Of a stretch of 8,248 nt of DNA, positions 1 through 6,291 are shown in pieces. The stretch is taken from positions 1 through 8,248 of the forward strand of contig JBFJWU010000134.1 in assembly GCA_041623475.1 (NCBI GenBank), in the 5' to 3' direction. The notes beneath the pieces were generated by a model, which saw only the letters and a list, made by a program, of their open reading frames with translations, searched no databases and was not told the origin of the DNA. Position numbers and translations under genes: made by a program. The number at the start of each line of letters is the position of its first letter. Positions within the stretch are counted from its first letter, which is position 1. Source of the DNA: JBFJWU01 sp041623475 [NCBI: bacterium]. GTDB lineage: Bacteria > J088.

Positions 1-96
1 CAGTCCGGTGAGCGGGTCGACAAGGTTTTCCAGTTATTCAAACGAATGGTATTGCAGACGGTTTTGCCGAATGAAACCGCCAAGGAGGCGACATAA
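1..96 (+). CDS. 3' end of an unidentified gene (partial)
   Basis: Frame 1 is open from the first base and ends at TAA 94-96, giving a 31-residue C-terminal tail with the segment GERVDKVFQLFKRMVLQTVL. The tail is amphipathic and helical in character, then a short polar end (NETAKEAT). The stop shares its last A with the ATG of the next gene (TAATG), which is typical of translational coupling, so this gene very likely shares an operon with the di-iron protein. Too little is present to name a family. A regulator ending in a helix is one possibility, but that is a guess. Confidence 0.6.
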   Translation, partial: QSGERVDKVFQLFKRMVLQTVLPNETAKEAT

Positions 97-1268
97 TGTT
101 GGATCAAGTCAAAGGCCTGCGGCAGAAAGCGGCTTGGAAATTGTTTTCCGAGGGGACGCCATTCCTGTCCCACGCGTACTACAGACAACTGGAGCCGATC
201 CTGTTTCGGCGAGCGCTTAAGAATTCGACCTCTGGATATGACCCGATTGGATACAGCTTCCACGGTGGCGAATTCGAAAAGCTGACCGCTAATAATTATG
301 AAAAGGCGCTGCGCAATATCTGGAAAGCCGAGATCCAGGCGCCCTACCTGGGCATCCGTGATGCCAGCAAACTGGAAAAGGCCGGGGCCGAGGTCAACGA
401 CGAGCACCGGGAAACAGTAGAACTGATGTCGGTGGCAACGTCAGATATGGTTCGCAAGGAATTCGAAGATGCGTTTTCACCGGAACAGCGCCAGGCGATC
501 GGCCATATCCTGTCACTGATCGGTCACGGCGAAGCATATGCCATGTTTACCAGCTCCAAACTGGTGTCTGTTGTCCAGGGCACAGGAGCCCGCCTGGGCA
601 TGGCAATGCAGGTCATGGAAGAAGCCAAGCATTTTGTCGTCCTGCGGGAAATGTTGCGTACCCTGGGCATAGACCAGCCGCTCAAACCTTGCGCTTACCT
701 GTTGTTCGAGCGAATCGCCAATGCCGATCCCTACACGATGCTGTTCGGAATGAACACCGTGCTGGAAAGCTTTGCGACCTCGGTCTTTGCGCAGTTTGCG
801 GACTATCCGGGACTGCGGCACATCGTGCACGTGTTCCATATGGATGAGGCCCGGCACGTCGGGTTTCCCAAAACCTACGCGCAGAACGGCGGCCTGCCAG
901 GGTGGGTGACGACCAGCCGAAAGGCGCAGCGCAAACGCCTGCAACTACTGTTGCCGGCGATCCCGCTGATCTTTGAATACAAACCATATTTCGAGGCGAT
1001 CGGCCTGGACAACTTTTCGTTCTGGGGCAAGTTCCTGGCCAAATCGGTACGCGTTGCTGACGATGCCGGTTTTGAAATGCCGTTTACCCCCGAGGAATTC
1101 CTGTCACAGATCAACCTGCTGTTCAACAGCTACGTGACGGCATTCGAGCCGGAAAAGTTTGACGAATACCGTGACTACACGAAGCTGCATCGCAATGAAT
1201 ACCGCGAGGACATCATGGCTCGTGAACTGCAGGTGTTTGGACCCAAAGTGTTTGGTGTCGCCAACTGA
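96..1268 (+). CDS. Ferritin-like di-iron protein (AurF / R2-like oxygenase fold)
   Basis: A 390-residue cytosolic protein with no signal peptide. It carries a full set of candidate ligands for a carboxylate-bridged di-iron centre, in ferritin/R2 order: E146 (HGEAY), E176 and H179 (MEEAKH), E224 (VLESF), and E251 and H254 (MDEARH). The paired ExxH motifs sit 75 residues apart in predicted helices. Families with this layout include p-aminobenzoate N-oxygenase AurF-like proteins, other di-iron oxygenases and R2-like proteins. They use O2 to oxidise a small substrate, but the substrate here cannot be read from sequence. The start is firm: AAGGAGG at 82-88 lies 7 bases before the ATG, which overlaps the upstream stop. 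The gene ends at TGA 1266-1268, and a new promoter candidate follows. Fold and metal site are fairly sure; the reaction is not. Confidence 0.8.
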   Translation: MLDQVKGLRQKAAWKLFSEGTPFLSHAYYRQLEPILFRRALKNSTSGYDPIGYSFHGGEFEKLTANNYEKALRNIWKAEIQAPYLGIRDASKLEKAGAEVNDEHRETVELMSVATSDMVRKEFEDAFSPEQRQAIGHILSLIGHGEAYAMFTSSKLVSVVQGTGARLGMAMQVMEEAKHFVVLREMLRTLGIDQPLKPCAYLLFERIANADPYTMLFGMNTVLESFATSVFAQFADYPGLRHIVHVFHMDEARHVGFPKTYAQNGGLPGWVTTSRKAQRKRLQLLLPAIPLIFEYKPYFEAIGLDNFSFWGKFLAKSVRVADDAGFEMPFTPEEFLSQINLLFNSYVTAFEPEKFDEYRDYTKLHRNEYREDIMARELQVFGPKVFGVAN

Positions 1269-1278
1269 TCGGCAGCCA

Positions 1279-1308
1279 TTGCCGGTGCCGGTCCGGGCCT
1301 GCTAGACT
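1279..1308 (+). promoter_or_regulatory. Promoter candidate for the TatT-like/crotonase/TauE cluster
   Basis: TTGCCG (1279-1284) and TAGACT (1303-1308) are separated by 18 bases and resemble sigma-70 -35 and -10 boxes (4 of 6 matches each). Only 8 bases lie between the -10 box and the ATG at 1317, so transcription would start at or next to the start codon. No Shine-Dalgarno sequence precedes that ATG. This supports a leaderless message, unless the real start is the internal ATG at 1344. Confidence 0.45.
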
Positions 1309-1316
1309 CAGGTCCC

Positions 1317-2246
1317 ATGGGTCGGAGATTCAACAACGTTTCGATGCTCCGGTGGCGCCGTCGGCAATTTATTGGCGCGTCGATGGCCGCTGTCCCGACG
1401 CTGGCATCCGGGACGGTTGCTGCGGCCCAATCGGCATCCGGCGAAGCCGCTGCGTTTTTTGACCGCCTTCCTGACAAATATCAGGACCCCAAGGGGCCGA
1501 TCGAGTACTACTGGAAGTACATGCGCAAAGCGTTTTACCGCCCCGAGTACGGTCGGGCATCTGTCGAGCGACTTTGGGCTAAGTATGCGGCGACGGGTGA
1601 TCCCGTGCCGGGCGAATGGGCGATCCAGGCGTGCTATTACTGGTGGCGGACCAACAAGGCCAAGGCGGACCGGATCCGGGTGGCGCGAATCGGTGGCAAG
1701 ATGGCTGCGAAATATGCGGGGGATTTTCCTGACAGCCCCGTCGGGCATACGTTTCGCGGCCTGTTTCTGGGGGCCGAAGGGCTGAGCAGGGGGGTACTTG
1801 ATTCCCTGCAACTGGTCCCGGAAATCGACCGTCGCCTGAAACGTGGTGTCGAGGTCGATGCCGAATACATGTACGGCCTGGCCCAAATGATCCAGGGCAA
1901 ACTGCTGACCAAACTGCCGACATTTCCCATGAGCATCGGCGACCTGGACCAGGCGCTGGAGCTGCTGGAGTCTGTGCGGCCGCTCGCCCAAGGCAAGTTC
2001 GCCCCGTGGTATATATTCCAGGCCGAGGCCGAGCTGCTGGCGTTTGGCCAGGACCGGGCGCTCCAGACCCTGGACCGGCTGCGCACCGAAATCAAACCCT
2101 ATGATGTAACGACCATCTACCTGTACGATTCGATGCTGGGCGATGCGCAGGCGTTCAGGCAGGCAATTGCCGACGGATCCTACAACAAATATACGTGGGA
2201 CCCGGTGCTGGCTCCGGCTCGTCCGGTCCTGACGCCGCCAGCCTGA
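1317..2246 (+). CDS. Tat-exported helical-repeat protein, TatT-like (TRAP-associated TPR family)
   Basis: A 309-residue protein with a twin-arginine signal. An arginine-rich N-region (RWRRRQFIG, R15-R16 with F18) leads into a hydrophobic stretch (about 19-37), with likely cleavage near AAA37/Q38, so the mature protein should be periplasmic or lipid-free exported. The body is predicted all-helical. It contains a segment typical of TatT-like TPR proteins: a 'VPEID' helix, then LPTFPMSIGDLDQALELLES starting at L200, followed by a further helix pair. In Treponema, TatT is a periplasmic partner of a TRAP transporter; no TRAP gene is visible here. The start could be ATG 1317 (leaderless) or ATG 1344 (M10), which still keeps the whole Tat motif. 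The crotonase gene follows after 23 bases. The family call rests on remembered motifs and is moderate; the Tat signal is clearer. Confidence 0.6.
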   Translation: MGRRFNNVSMLRWRRRQFIGASMAAVPTLASGTVAAAQSASGEAAAFFDRLPDKYQDPKGPIEYYWKYMRKAFYRPEYGRASVERLWAKYAATGDPVPGEWAIQACYYWWRTNKAKADRIRVARIGGKMAAKYAGDFPDSPVGHTFRGLFLGAEGLSRGVLDSLQLVPEIDRRLKRGVEVDAEYMYGLAQMIQGKLLTKLPTFPMSIGDLDQALELLESVRPLAQGKFAPWYIFQAEAELLAFGQDRALQTLDRLRTEIKPYDVTTIYLYDSMLGDAQAFRQAIADGSYNKYTWDPVLAPARPVLTPPA

Positions 2247-2269
2247 CCTCGGCAACCGCAGGAGCAGCT

Positions 2270-3052
2270 ATGACTGGATCCATCGTGTCCGAACAGGACG
2301 GTTACGTCCTGACGCTTACCATCAACAATCCTGACCGCCGCAATGCGGTCAGCGGTGTAATGCTGCGGCACCTGGTCGAGATCCTGGCCGCCGTCCGGAT
2401 CACCGAAGTCCGATGTGTGGTTCTGCGGGGCGCAGGCGAACGCGCATTTTGTTCCGGGTACGACCTGTCTGCCTTGCCGACCGGGCAGGGCGATGCTGGC
2501 CAGTTTGACGGTCCCGCACAATTACTGCTGGCATCCCGCGCAATTGCCGATTGCCCGGCACCGGTGCTGGCTGCGGTCAAGGGAGCCTGCTACGGCGCCG
2601 GCGGCGAGCTGGCAATCCAGGCGGACGTCCGGCTGGTGTCTGACCATGTCCGACTGGGCATGCCACCGGCGAAGATCGGTATAGTCTATCCCGAAGACGG
2701 AATCAGCCGGTTTGTCCAGATTCTCGGACCTGGTGGGACCGCTGACCTGTTTTTTACCGGACACACCTGGGATGCCGGGCGGCTGGCTGCCGCCGGTTTC
2801 GCCGACCACGTTTTCGCCGACGATGTGTTTTTTGATTCCGTCCAGCAGCACGCACGGCAGATTGCCGCCAATGCGCCGCTGGCACTGTCCGGGCTGAAAA
2901 AAATGATCCGGGCTGCGGGCGCATCGGGCTACTCCGATGAACAGATCCAGGAATTCGCCAGGTTGCGGCTGCAGGCATTTGCCAGCGATGACTACCGGGA
3001 AGGCCTGGGAGCAATGCGGGACAAACGACCGCCGGAATTTCGCGGAGAATAA
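2270..3052 (+). CDS. Crotonase-fold acyl-CoA enzyme, resembling methylmalonyl-CoA decarboxylase
   Basis: A 260-residue enoyl-CoA hydratase/isomerase superfamily protein of normal length. The N-terminal strand pair and NPDRRNA motif (20-26) precede the oxyanion-hole segments (AFCSGYDL, 59-66; KGACYGAGGEL, 104-114). The C-terminal half (NAPLAL, DDYREG, KRPPEFRG) closely resembles E. coli YgfG/ScpB. Of the two hydratase glutamates, the first is kept (E113). The second position falls in MPPAKIG and is not Glu, so simple hydration is doubtful. Y140 lies where the decarboxylase has its active-site tyrosine, while the decarboxylase histidine of SAGHD is replaced by Y64. The chosen start, ATG 2270, has GGAG at 2261-2264; an earlier in-frame ATG at 2195 would overlap the previous gene by 52 bases. 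The exporter gene begins 3 bases after the stop. The superfamily is sure; the substrate is unknown. Confidence 0.85.
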   Translation: MTGSIVSEQDGYVLTLTINNPDRRNAVSGVMLRHLVEILAAVRITEVRCVVLRGAGERAFCSGYDLSALPTGQGDAGQFDGPAQLLLASRAIADCPAPVLAAVKGACYGAGGELAIQADVRLVSDHVRLGMPPAKIGIVYPEDGISRFVQILGPGGTADLFFTGHTWDAGRLAAAGFADHVFADDVFFDSVQQHARQIAANAPLALSGLKKMIRAAGASGYSDEQIQEFARLRLQAFASDDYREGLGAMRDKRPPEFRGE

Positions 3053-3055
3053 CCG

Positions 3056-3775
3056 GTGGTGTCGGCCGGCCTGTGCCTGGCGGCGTTCCTGACAGCAGGG
3101 CTGTCGGGCATGACCGGCCTGGGTGGCGGCACGATTCTGGTGGCGGTCCTGTTTGCAACCGGGTTGCCACCGGCGGAGCTGCTGCCATTGCACGCGCTGG
3201 TTCAACTGGTTTCCAATGGATCCCGCACGGTTGCGTATGCCGGGTCGGTTCACTGGTCCAGTCTGCTGGTGTTCCTGATTACAGCTGTTCCGGCACCGTT
3301 CCTGGTCGCGCCGTTGGTGGTCGACGCCGATCCGGATCGGATTCGGATCGTGCTTGGCATTTTCCTGATCCTGATGACGTGGCCCAAATGGCTTGGCTGG
3401 ATCCGTCCGGGTGGGCGTGGCGCGATGGCTGCCGCGGGCCTGGTTGCAGGTGGATTGGGGACCGTCGTTGGCGCCACCGGGGCGATCATTGCCCCCTTTT
3501 TCCTGGGTCGCGACTGGTCAGCGCCGGCCGTAATCGGGACCAAGGCGGTCTGTCAGGCGGCGGCCCACATTGTTAAACTGGTTGCGTTCGCCGGGGTCGG
3601 AATTGGCGTCGGTGCCAGTCTGGAACTGGCGATTGCCATGTCTGTCTGTGTGGTGGCAGGGACCTGGGTGGGGAAACAGTTCCTGAACCGATTGCCGGTG
3701 GAACGTTTTCGGATAATTTATCGGCTGATTCTGCTGATCCTTGGCAGTCGGCTGCTGCTGTCTGCGCTAATGTGA
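3056..3775 (+). CDS. TauE/SafE-family membrane exporter
   Basis: A 239-residue, strongly hydrophobic inner-membrane protein with about seven or eight predicted transmembrane segments. The two-fold internal repeat typical of TauE/SafE is visible. GLSGMTGLGGGTILVAVL (15-32) matches GGLGTVVGATGAIIAPFFL (132-150), and each is followed by a similar helix (LHALVQLVSNGSRTV at 45-59; GTKAVCQAAAHIVKL at 161-175). Family members export sulfite, sulfoacetate and other small anions; the substrate here is not shown. The start is GTG 3056, with GGAG at 3044-3047 inside the end of the crotonase gene and only 3 bases between the genes, so the two are almost surely co-transcribed. A second GTG follows directly, so the start is uncertain by one codon. 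Confidence 0.8.
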   Translation: MVSAGLCLAAFLTAGLSGMTGLGGGTILVAVLFATGLPPAELLPLHALVQLVSNGSRTVAYAGSVHWSSLLVFLITAVPAPFLVAPLVVDADPDRIRIVLGIFLILMTWPKWLGWIRPGGRGAMAAAGLVAGGLGTVVGATGAIIAPFFLGRDWSAPAVIGTKAVCQAAAHIVKLVAFAGVGIGVGASLELAIAMSVCVVAGTWVGKQFLNRLPVERFRIIYRLILLILGSRLLLSALM

Positions 3776-3821
3776 CGCGCAGTACCGGTACCCGATGCAG
3801 GCATAAACGAAGGACCAAGAA

Positions 3822-4382
3822 ATGCGAATTATCTCTGGAGCGTGGCGCGGGCGGAATCTGCCGCGCGTGACTCACGGCACGCGGCCGACGCCGGACCGCG
3901 CGCGCGAGGCACTGTTTTCAATCCTCTATTCCCGTGGTCTTGATTTTCCATCGACGCGATGGCTGGATTTGTACTGCGGCACTGGTGCAGTTGGACTGGA
4001 AGCACTCAGTCGCGGTGCGGCCCACTGCACGTTTGCAGACCGGACGCCAAAGGTCGTCGATCTGGTCGGCAAGTTCCTGCGGCAGACTGGCGGCCTTGAC
4101 CGGGCCAGCCTGCTGCAGGTTGACCTGCCACGTCAGCTGGCCCGGTGCCAGGTTGCCGGTGGGTTCGATATCGTTTTTGCTGACCCGCCATTTGCTGAGC
4201 CGATCAATCTGATGGACATGGCTGTGAACACTGACCTGGACCAGTTGGTTGCTGCCGGCGGAATGGTTATTCTCGAACGAGAGGTCCGTTCCGAGGTTTC
4301 TGATCCGCCGGATGGCTGGGAGATGACCTCTCGGCGCGACTACGGACGGGTCGAGTTCTATTTTTACGAGCGCTGCAGCTGA
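3822..4382 (+). CDS. rsmD: 16S rRNA (guanine(966)-N2)-methyltransferase RsmD
   Basis: A 186-residue SAM-dependent methyltransferase that modifies G966 of 16S rRNA in the small subunit. The N-terminus MRIISGAWRGRNL and the RPTPDRAREALFSIL segment (21-35) are family hallmarks. The SAM-binding motif I (LDLYCGTGAVGLEALSRGA, 48-66) and the N-methyltransferase catalytic motif DPPF (121-124) are intact. Length is normal. GAAGGA at 3809-3814 lies 7 bases before ATG 3822. The 46-base gap after the exporter gene includes a 10-bp perfect palindrome, GTACCGGTAC (3782-3791), of unknown meaning. It runs tail-to-tail against coaD with 26 bases between the stops and no U-tract hairpin in that gap. Confidence 0.95.
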   Translation: MRIISGAWRGRNLPRVTHGTRPTPDRAREALFSILYSRGLDFPSTRWLDLYCGTGAVGLEALSRGAAHCTFADRTPKVVDLVGKFLRQTGGLDRASLLQVDLPRQLARCQVAGGFDIVFADPPFAEPINLMDMAVNTDLDQLVAAGGMVILEREVRSEVSDPPDGWEMTSRRDYGRVEFYFYERCS

Positions 4383-4408
4383 TCCAGGAAGCGGATTGTC
4401 GTGTCCCG

Positions 4409-4906
4409 TCAGGTTGACTCGGGGGCCAGGACGCCTTTCAGCCGTGATTCAACTTCTGGCGGAACCATCCCCTTGACCGACCCGCCCATCGAAACAATTT
4501 CGCGAATCAGGGAACTGGCGACGTGGGCGTATTTGCCCTCTGTGACCAGAAAAACCGTGTCCAGGTCGTCATTTAACTGCTTGTTGGTCAATGCCATCTG
4601 GAATTCGTACTCAAAATCCTTGACGGAACGCAGTCCTCGCACCAGGATGCCGGCGTTCATCTGGGCGGCATAATCGACCAGCAGGCCGGCAAACGTATCC
4701 ACACGGATATTGTCCAGTCCCGCGCAAGCGTCGCTGATCATATCAATCCGCTCATCGGGTGAAAATACACCGCTCTTGCTGGTGTTATTGGCAACCGCAA
4801 CGATCAGTTCGTCAAACAGGCTGGCGGCACGCTGGATGATGTTCAGGTGACCATAGGTCAGCGGGTCAAAGCTGCCTGCGTATATGGCGCGGTGGTTGGT
4901 TGTCAT
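4409..4906 (-). CDS. coaD: Phosphopantetheine adenylyltransferase CoaD
   Basis: A 165-residue cytosolic enzyme. It transfers AMP from ATP to 4'-phosphopantetheine to give dephospho-CoA, the penultimate step of CoA synthesis. The nucleotidyltransferase signature is complete: AIYAGSFDPLTYGH (7-20) with the TxGH motif at 17-20, K44 in NTSK, RGLR at 90-93 for the phosphates, and SSLIRE at 131-136. The length equals that of typical CoaD. ATG 4906 has no recognisable Shine-Dalgarno sequence, but a near-consensus promoter ends 10 bases upstream, suggesting a very short leader. The gene lies downstream of the trans-sulfuration gene on the same strand; the internal promoter implies at least partly separate expression. 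Confidence 0.96.
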   Translation of the reverse strand: MTTNHRAIYAGSFDPLTYGHLNIIQRAASLFDELIVAVANNTSKSGVFSPDERIDMISDACAGLDNIRVDTFAGLLVDYAAQMNAGILVRGLRSVKDFEYEFQMALTNKQLNDDLDTVFLVTEGKYAHVASSLIREIVSMGGSVKGMVPPEVESRLKGVLAPEST

Positions 4907-4916
4907 CGCAGAAATC

Positions 4917-4946
4917 AGGCTAGCGGCTGTGGCCGGTGCGTGTCAA
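4917..4946 (-). promoter_or_regulatory. Near-consensus sigma-70 promoter of coaD
   Basis: Read on the - strand, a perfect TTGACA (4941-4946) is followed after 18 bases by TAGCCT (4917-4922). Ten bases separate the -10 box from the coaD ATG. The predicted transcript would therefore begin only about 2-5 bases before the start codon, consistent with the missing Shine-Dalgarno sequence. Confidence 0.6.
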
Positions 4947-4964
4947 CTGCAGGCCGGCAGCCGC
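4923..4964. repeat. 7-bp inverted repeat around the coaD promoter spacer
   Basis: GCGGCTG (4923-4929) and CAGCCGC (4958-4964) are perfect inverted copies. An inner GGCC pairing across a bulge could extend the stem. The pair encloses the -35 box and most of the spacer of the coaD promoter, just after the stop of the trans-sulfuration gene. In the upstream transcript it could fold as a weak 3'-end hairpin, but no U-tract follows. As DNA it could be an operator. Confidence 0.4.
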
Positions 4965-4969
4965 ACGGG

Positions 4970-6163
4970 CTATTTGTGAGCCGCGACCAGTGCCTGCTCA
5001 ATGTCCTGCCAGATATCGTCGACGTTTTCCAGGCCAACGCTCAGACGGACCAGGTCAGGTTCCAATCCCTGTTCGCGGGCTGTTTCGGGTGGCACATCAA
5101 ACATCGTGTAAAGGTACGTTACCTGGGCCATTGTCTCGGTTCCGCCCAGGCTGGCGGCGTGGCTGACCAGTTCCAGGTTGTCCAGGAATCGATGCGCAGC
5201 GTCGATTCCACCAGCGGGGACAAAACTAAGCAAACCTCCGCCGCCGGACAAGTACTTGCCAGCCAGGTCGGGACCGCCCGAATCAGGAAATCCCGGGTAC
5301 CAGCAGCGGGCAACCAGGTCGTGGTCGCGCAGGCGTTCGGCAATGGTGCGTCCCGATGCACTGTGGGCACCCATCCTCAGGGGCAGGGTTTTCAGCCCGC
5401 GGTCCAGCAGGAACGCATCATGGGGACCAAGCACGGCACCAATTGCGCCGTTGGTTTCACGAAAGACATCGATCATCTGCTGCTTGCCTGCAATGACCCC
5501 GGCCAGCAGGTCATTGTGTCCCCCCAGATACTTGGTCGCACTGTGGATGACCACGTCGGCACCGTGTTCCAGCGGGCGGCACAAAATCGGGCTGGCCAAT
5601 GTCGAGTCAACGACAAAGGTGGCGCGGCACTCGTCAGCGATCTGTGCCATACGTGCCAGGTCCGGCACCTGAAGGTGCGGGTTGGTGGGGATTTCCGTAA
5701 ACAAAATTGATGTTTCTCGACATGCCGCCGCTGCCATCGCATCGAAATCGTCGACAGGGACGGTGTCATAGCGAATGCCGAACCGAGGCAATAACAGATC
5801 CAGCAGGACGCGGGTGCCTGGGTAATGATCGCGGGTAATGATGACGTGTTTGTCGCGGGCCAGGATCGCCAGCAGGACGATCGATATTGCAGCCATGCCA
5901 CTGCCGGTCAGCAGGGCATCTTCGGCCCCTTCCAGTTCGGCCAGCTTTTTCTCAACGGCGGTCAGGGTCGGGTTGTGATAACGACTGTATTCCGGGTGAC
6001 TGAGCTCGCCACGCTGGAATGCCTGCAGGTCGGCGACCTTGTCAAAGACATATGTGCTGGTCTGTGCAATTGGCGTTAACAGCGATTGGTGCCAGGACGA
6101 ATCTGTACCTGACCGGACAGCCACTGTTTCCTGCTTACCGGTTGGTTTCGATTTGTCTGCCAT
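4970..6163 (-). CDS. PLP-dependent trans-sulfuration enzyme, cystathionine gamma-synthase-like
   Basis: A 397-residue Cys/Met-metabolism PLP enzyme of normal length. Seen in order: the phosphate-binding Y59-x-R61 (EYSRYHNPT), SGMAA (88-92), the ring-stacking tyrosine Y114 in YPGT, TNP (160-162), D186 for the PLP nitrogen, the Schiff-base lysine K211 in HSATKYLGGHND, the LGGTET loop, and carboxylate-binding R373 in RLSVG. HSATKYLGGHNDLLAG and the RGLKTLPLR segment look most like plant-type cystathionine gamma-synthase, which joins an activated homoserine to cysteine. Methionine gamma-lyase, cystathionine beta-lyase or O-acylhomoserine sulfhydrylase cannot be excluded, so no symbol is given. 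ATG 6163 is the only sensible start: an in-frame stop lies 7 codons upstream and the next Met is residue 90. No Shine-Dalgarno sequence is present; the bases before ATG read ACCTCCT. The gene lies 44 bases downstream of tRNA-Leu on the same strand. Confidence 0.88.
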   Translation of the reverse strand: MADKSKPTGKQETVAVRSGTDSSWHQSLLTPIAQTSTYVFDKVADLQAFQRGELSHPEYSRYHNPTLTAVEKKLAELEGAEDALLTGSGMAAISIVLLAILARDKHVIITRDHYPGTRVLLDLLLPRFGIRYDTVPVDDFDAMAAAACRETSILFTEIPTNPHLQVPDLARMAQIADECRATFVVDSTLASPILCRPLEHGADVVIHSATKYLGGHNDLLAGVIAGKQQMIDVFRETNGAIGAVLGPHDAFLLDRGLKTLPLRMGAHSASGRTIAERLRDHDLVARCWYPGFPDSGGPDLAGKYLSGGGGLLSFVPAGGIDAAHRFLDNLELVSHAASLGGTETMAQVTYLYTMFDVPPETAREQGLEPDLVRLSVGLENVDDIWQDIEQALVAAHK

Positions 6164-6181
6164 AGGAGGTCGTCGATCGTT

Positions 6182-6197
6182 TGATCAGGTGATCAGG
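6182..6197. repeat. Tandem 8-bp repeat TGATCAGG x2
   Basis: TGATCAGG occurs twice head-to-tail (6182-6189 and 6190-6197), each containing the palindrome TGATCA. With CGATCG at 6175-6180 there are three GATC sites within 20 bases. The cluster lies between the tRNA-Leu 3' end and the trans-sulfuration gene start, and could be an operator or chance. Confidence 0.4.
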
Positions 6198-6207
6198 AAG
6201 TTAACAT

Positions 6208-6291
6208 TGCGAAAGGGGGGACTCGAACCCCCACACCCTCTCGGGCACAGGATCCTGAATCCTGCGCGTCTACCAATTCCGCCACTTTCGC
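6208..6291 (-). tRNA. tRNA-Leu(CAG)
   Basis: An 84-base type II tRNA. The acceptor strands GCGAAAG and CTTTCGC pair perfectly with discriminator A (6208), and no CCA is encoded (the next bases are ATG). The anticodon arm is CAGGA-TTCAGGA-TCCTG with anticodon CAG at 6255-6257, decoding CUG, the commonest leucine codon in the neighbouring genes. The long variable arm (GCCCGAGAGGGT region) and the T-arm GGGGG-TTCGAGT-CCCCC are intact. It is transcribed away from the exoribonuclease gene and towards the trans-sulfuration gene. No U-tract terminator is visible after it, so readthrough into that gene is possible. I could not identify a convincing tRNA promoter. Confidence 0.97.

Noticed and set aside
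1271-1300. A possible terminator after the di-iron gene (GGCA...TGCC, GC-rich)
   Set aside because: The stem is only 4 bp and no U-tract follows; the segment fits better as the promoter region of the next gene.
1308-2255. A 315-codon - strand ORF opposite the TatT-like gene
   Set aside because: It mirrors the + strand gene almost end to end, its peptide has no family features, and the + frame has a Tat signal and sensible helices. This is a GC-rich antisense shadow.
2522-3253. A 243-codon - strand ORF across the crotonase/exporter junction
   Set aside because: Composition rich in Q, R and H with no motifs; both + strand genes it overlaps are solid.
4847-5710. A 287-codon + strand ORF opposite the coaD start and the trans-sulfuration gene
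   Set aside because: It runs across two well-recognised - strand genes and has no recognisable motifs.
6164-6170. A perfect AGGAGGT on the + strand as a ribosome site
   Set aside because: No ORF of useful length starts downstream: TTG 6181 meets TGA within three codons and the tRNA follows on the other strand.
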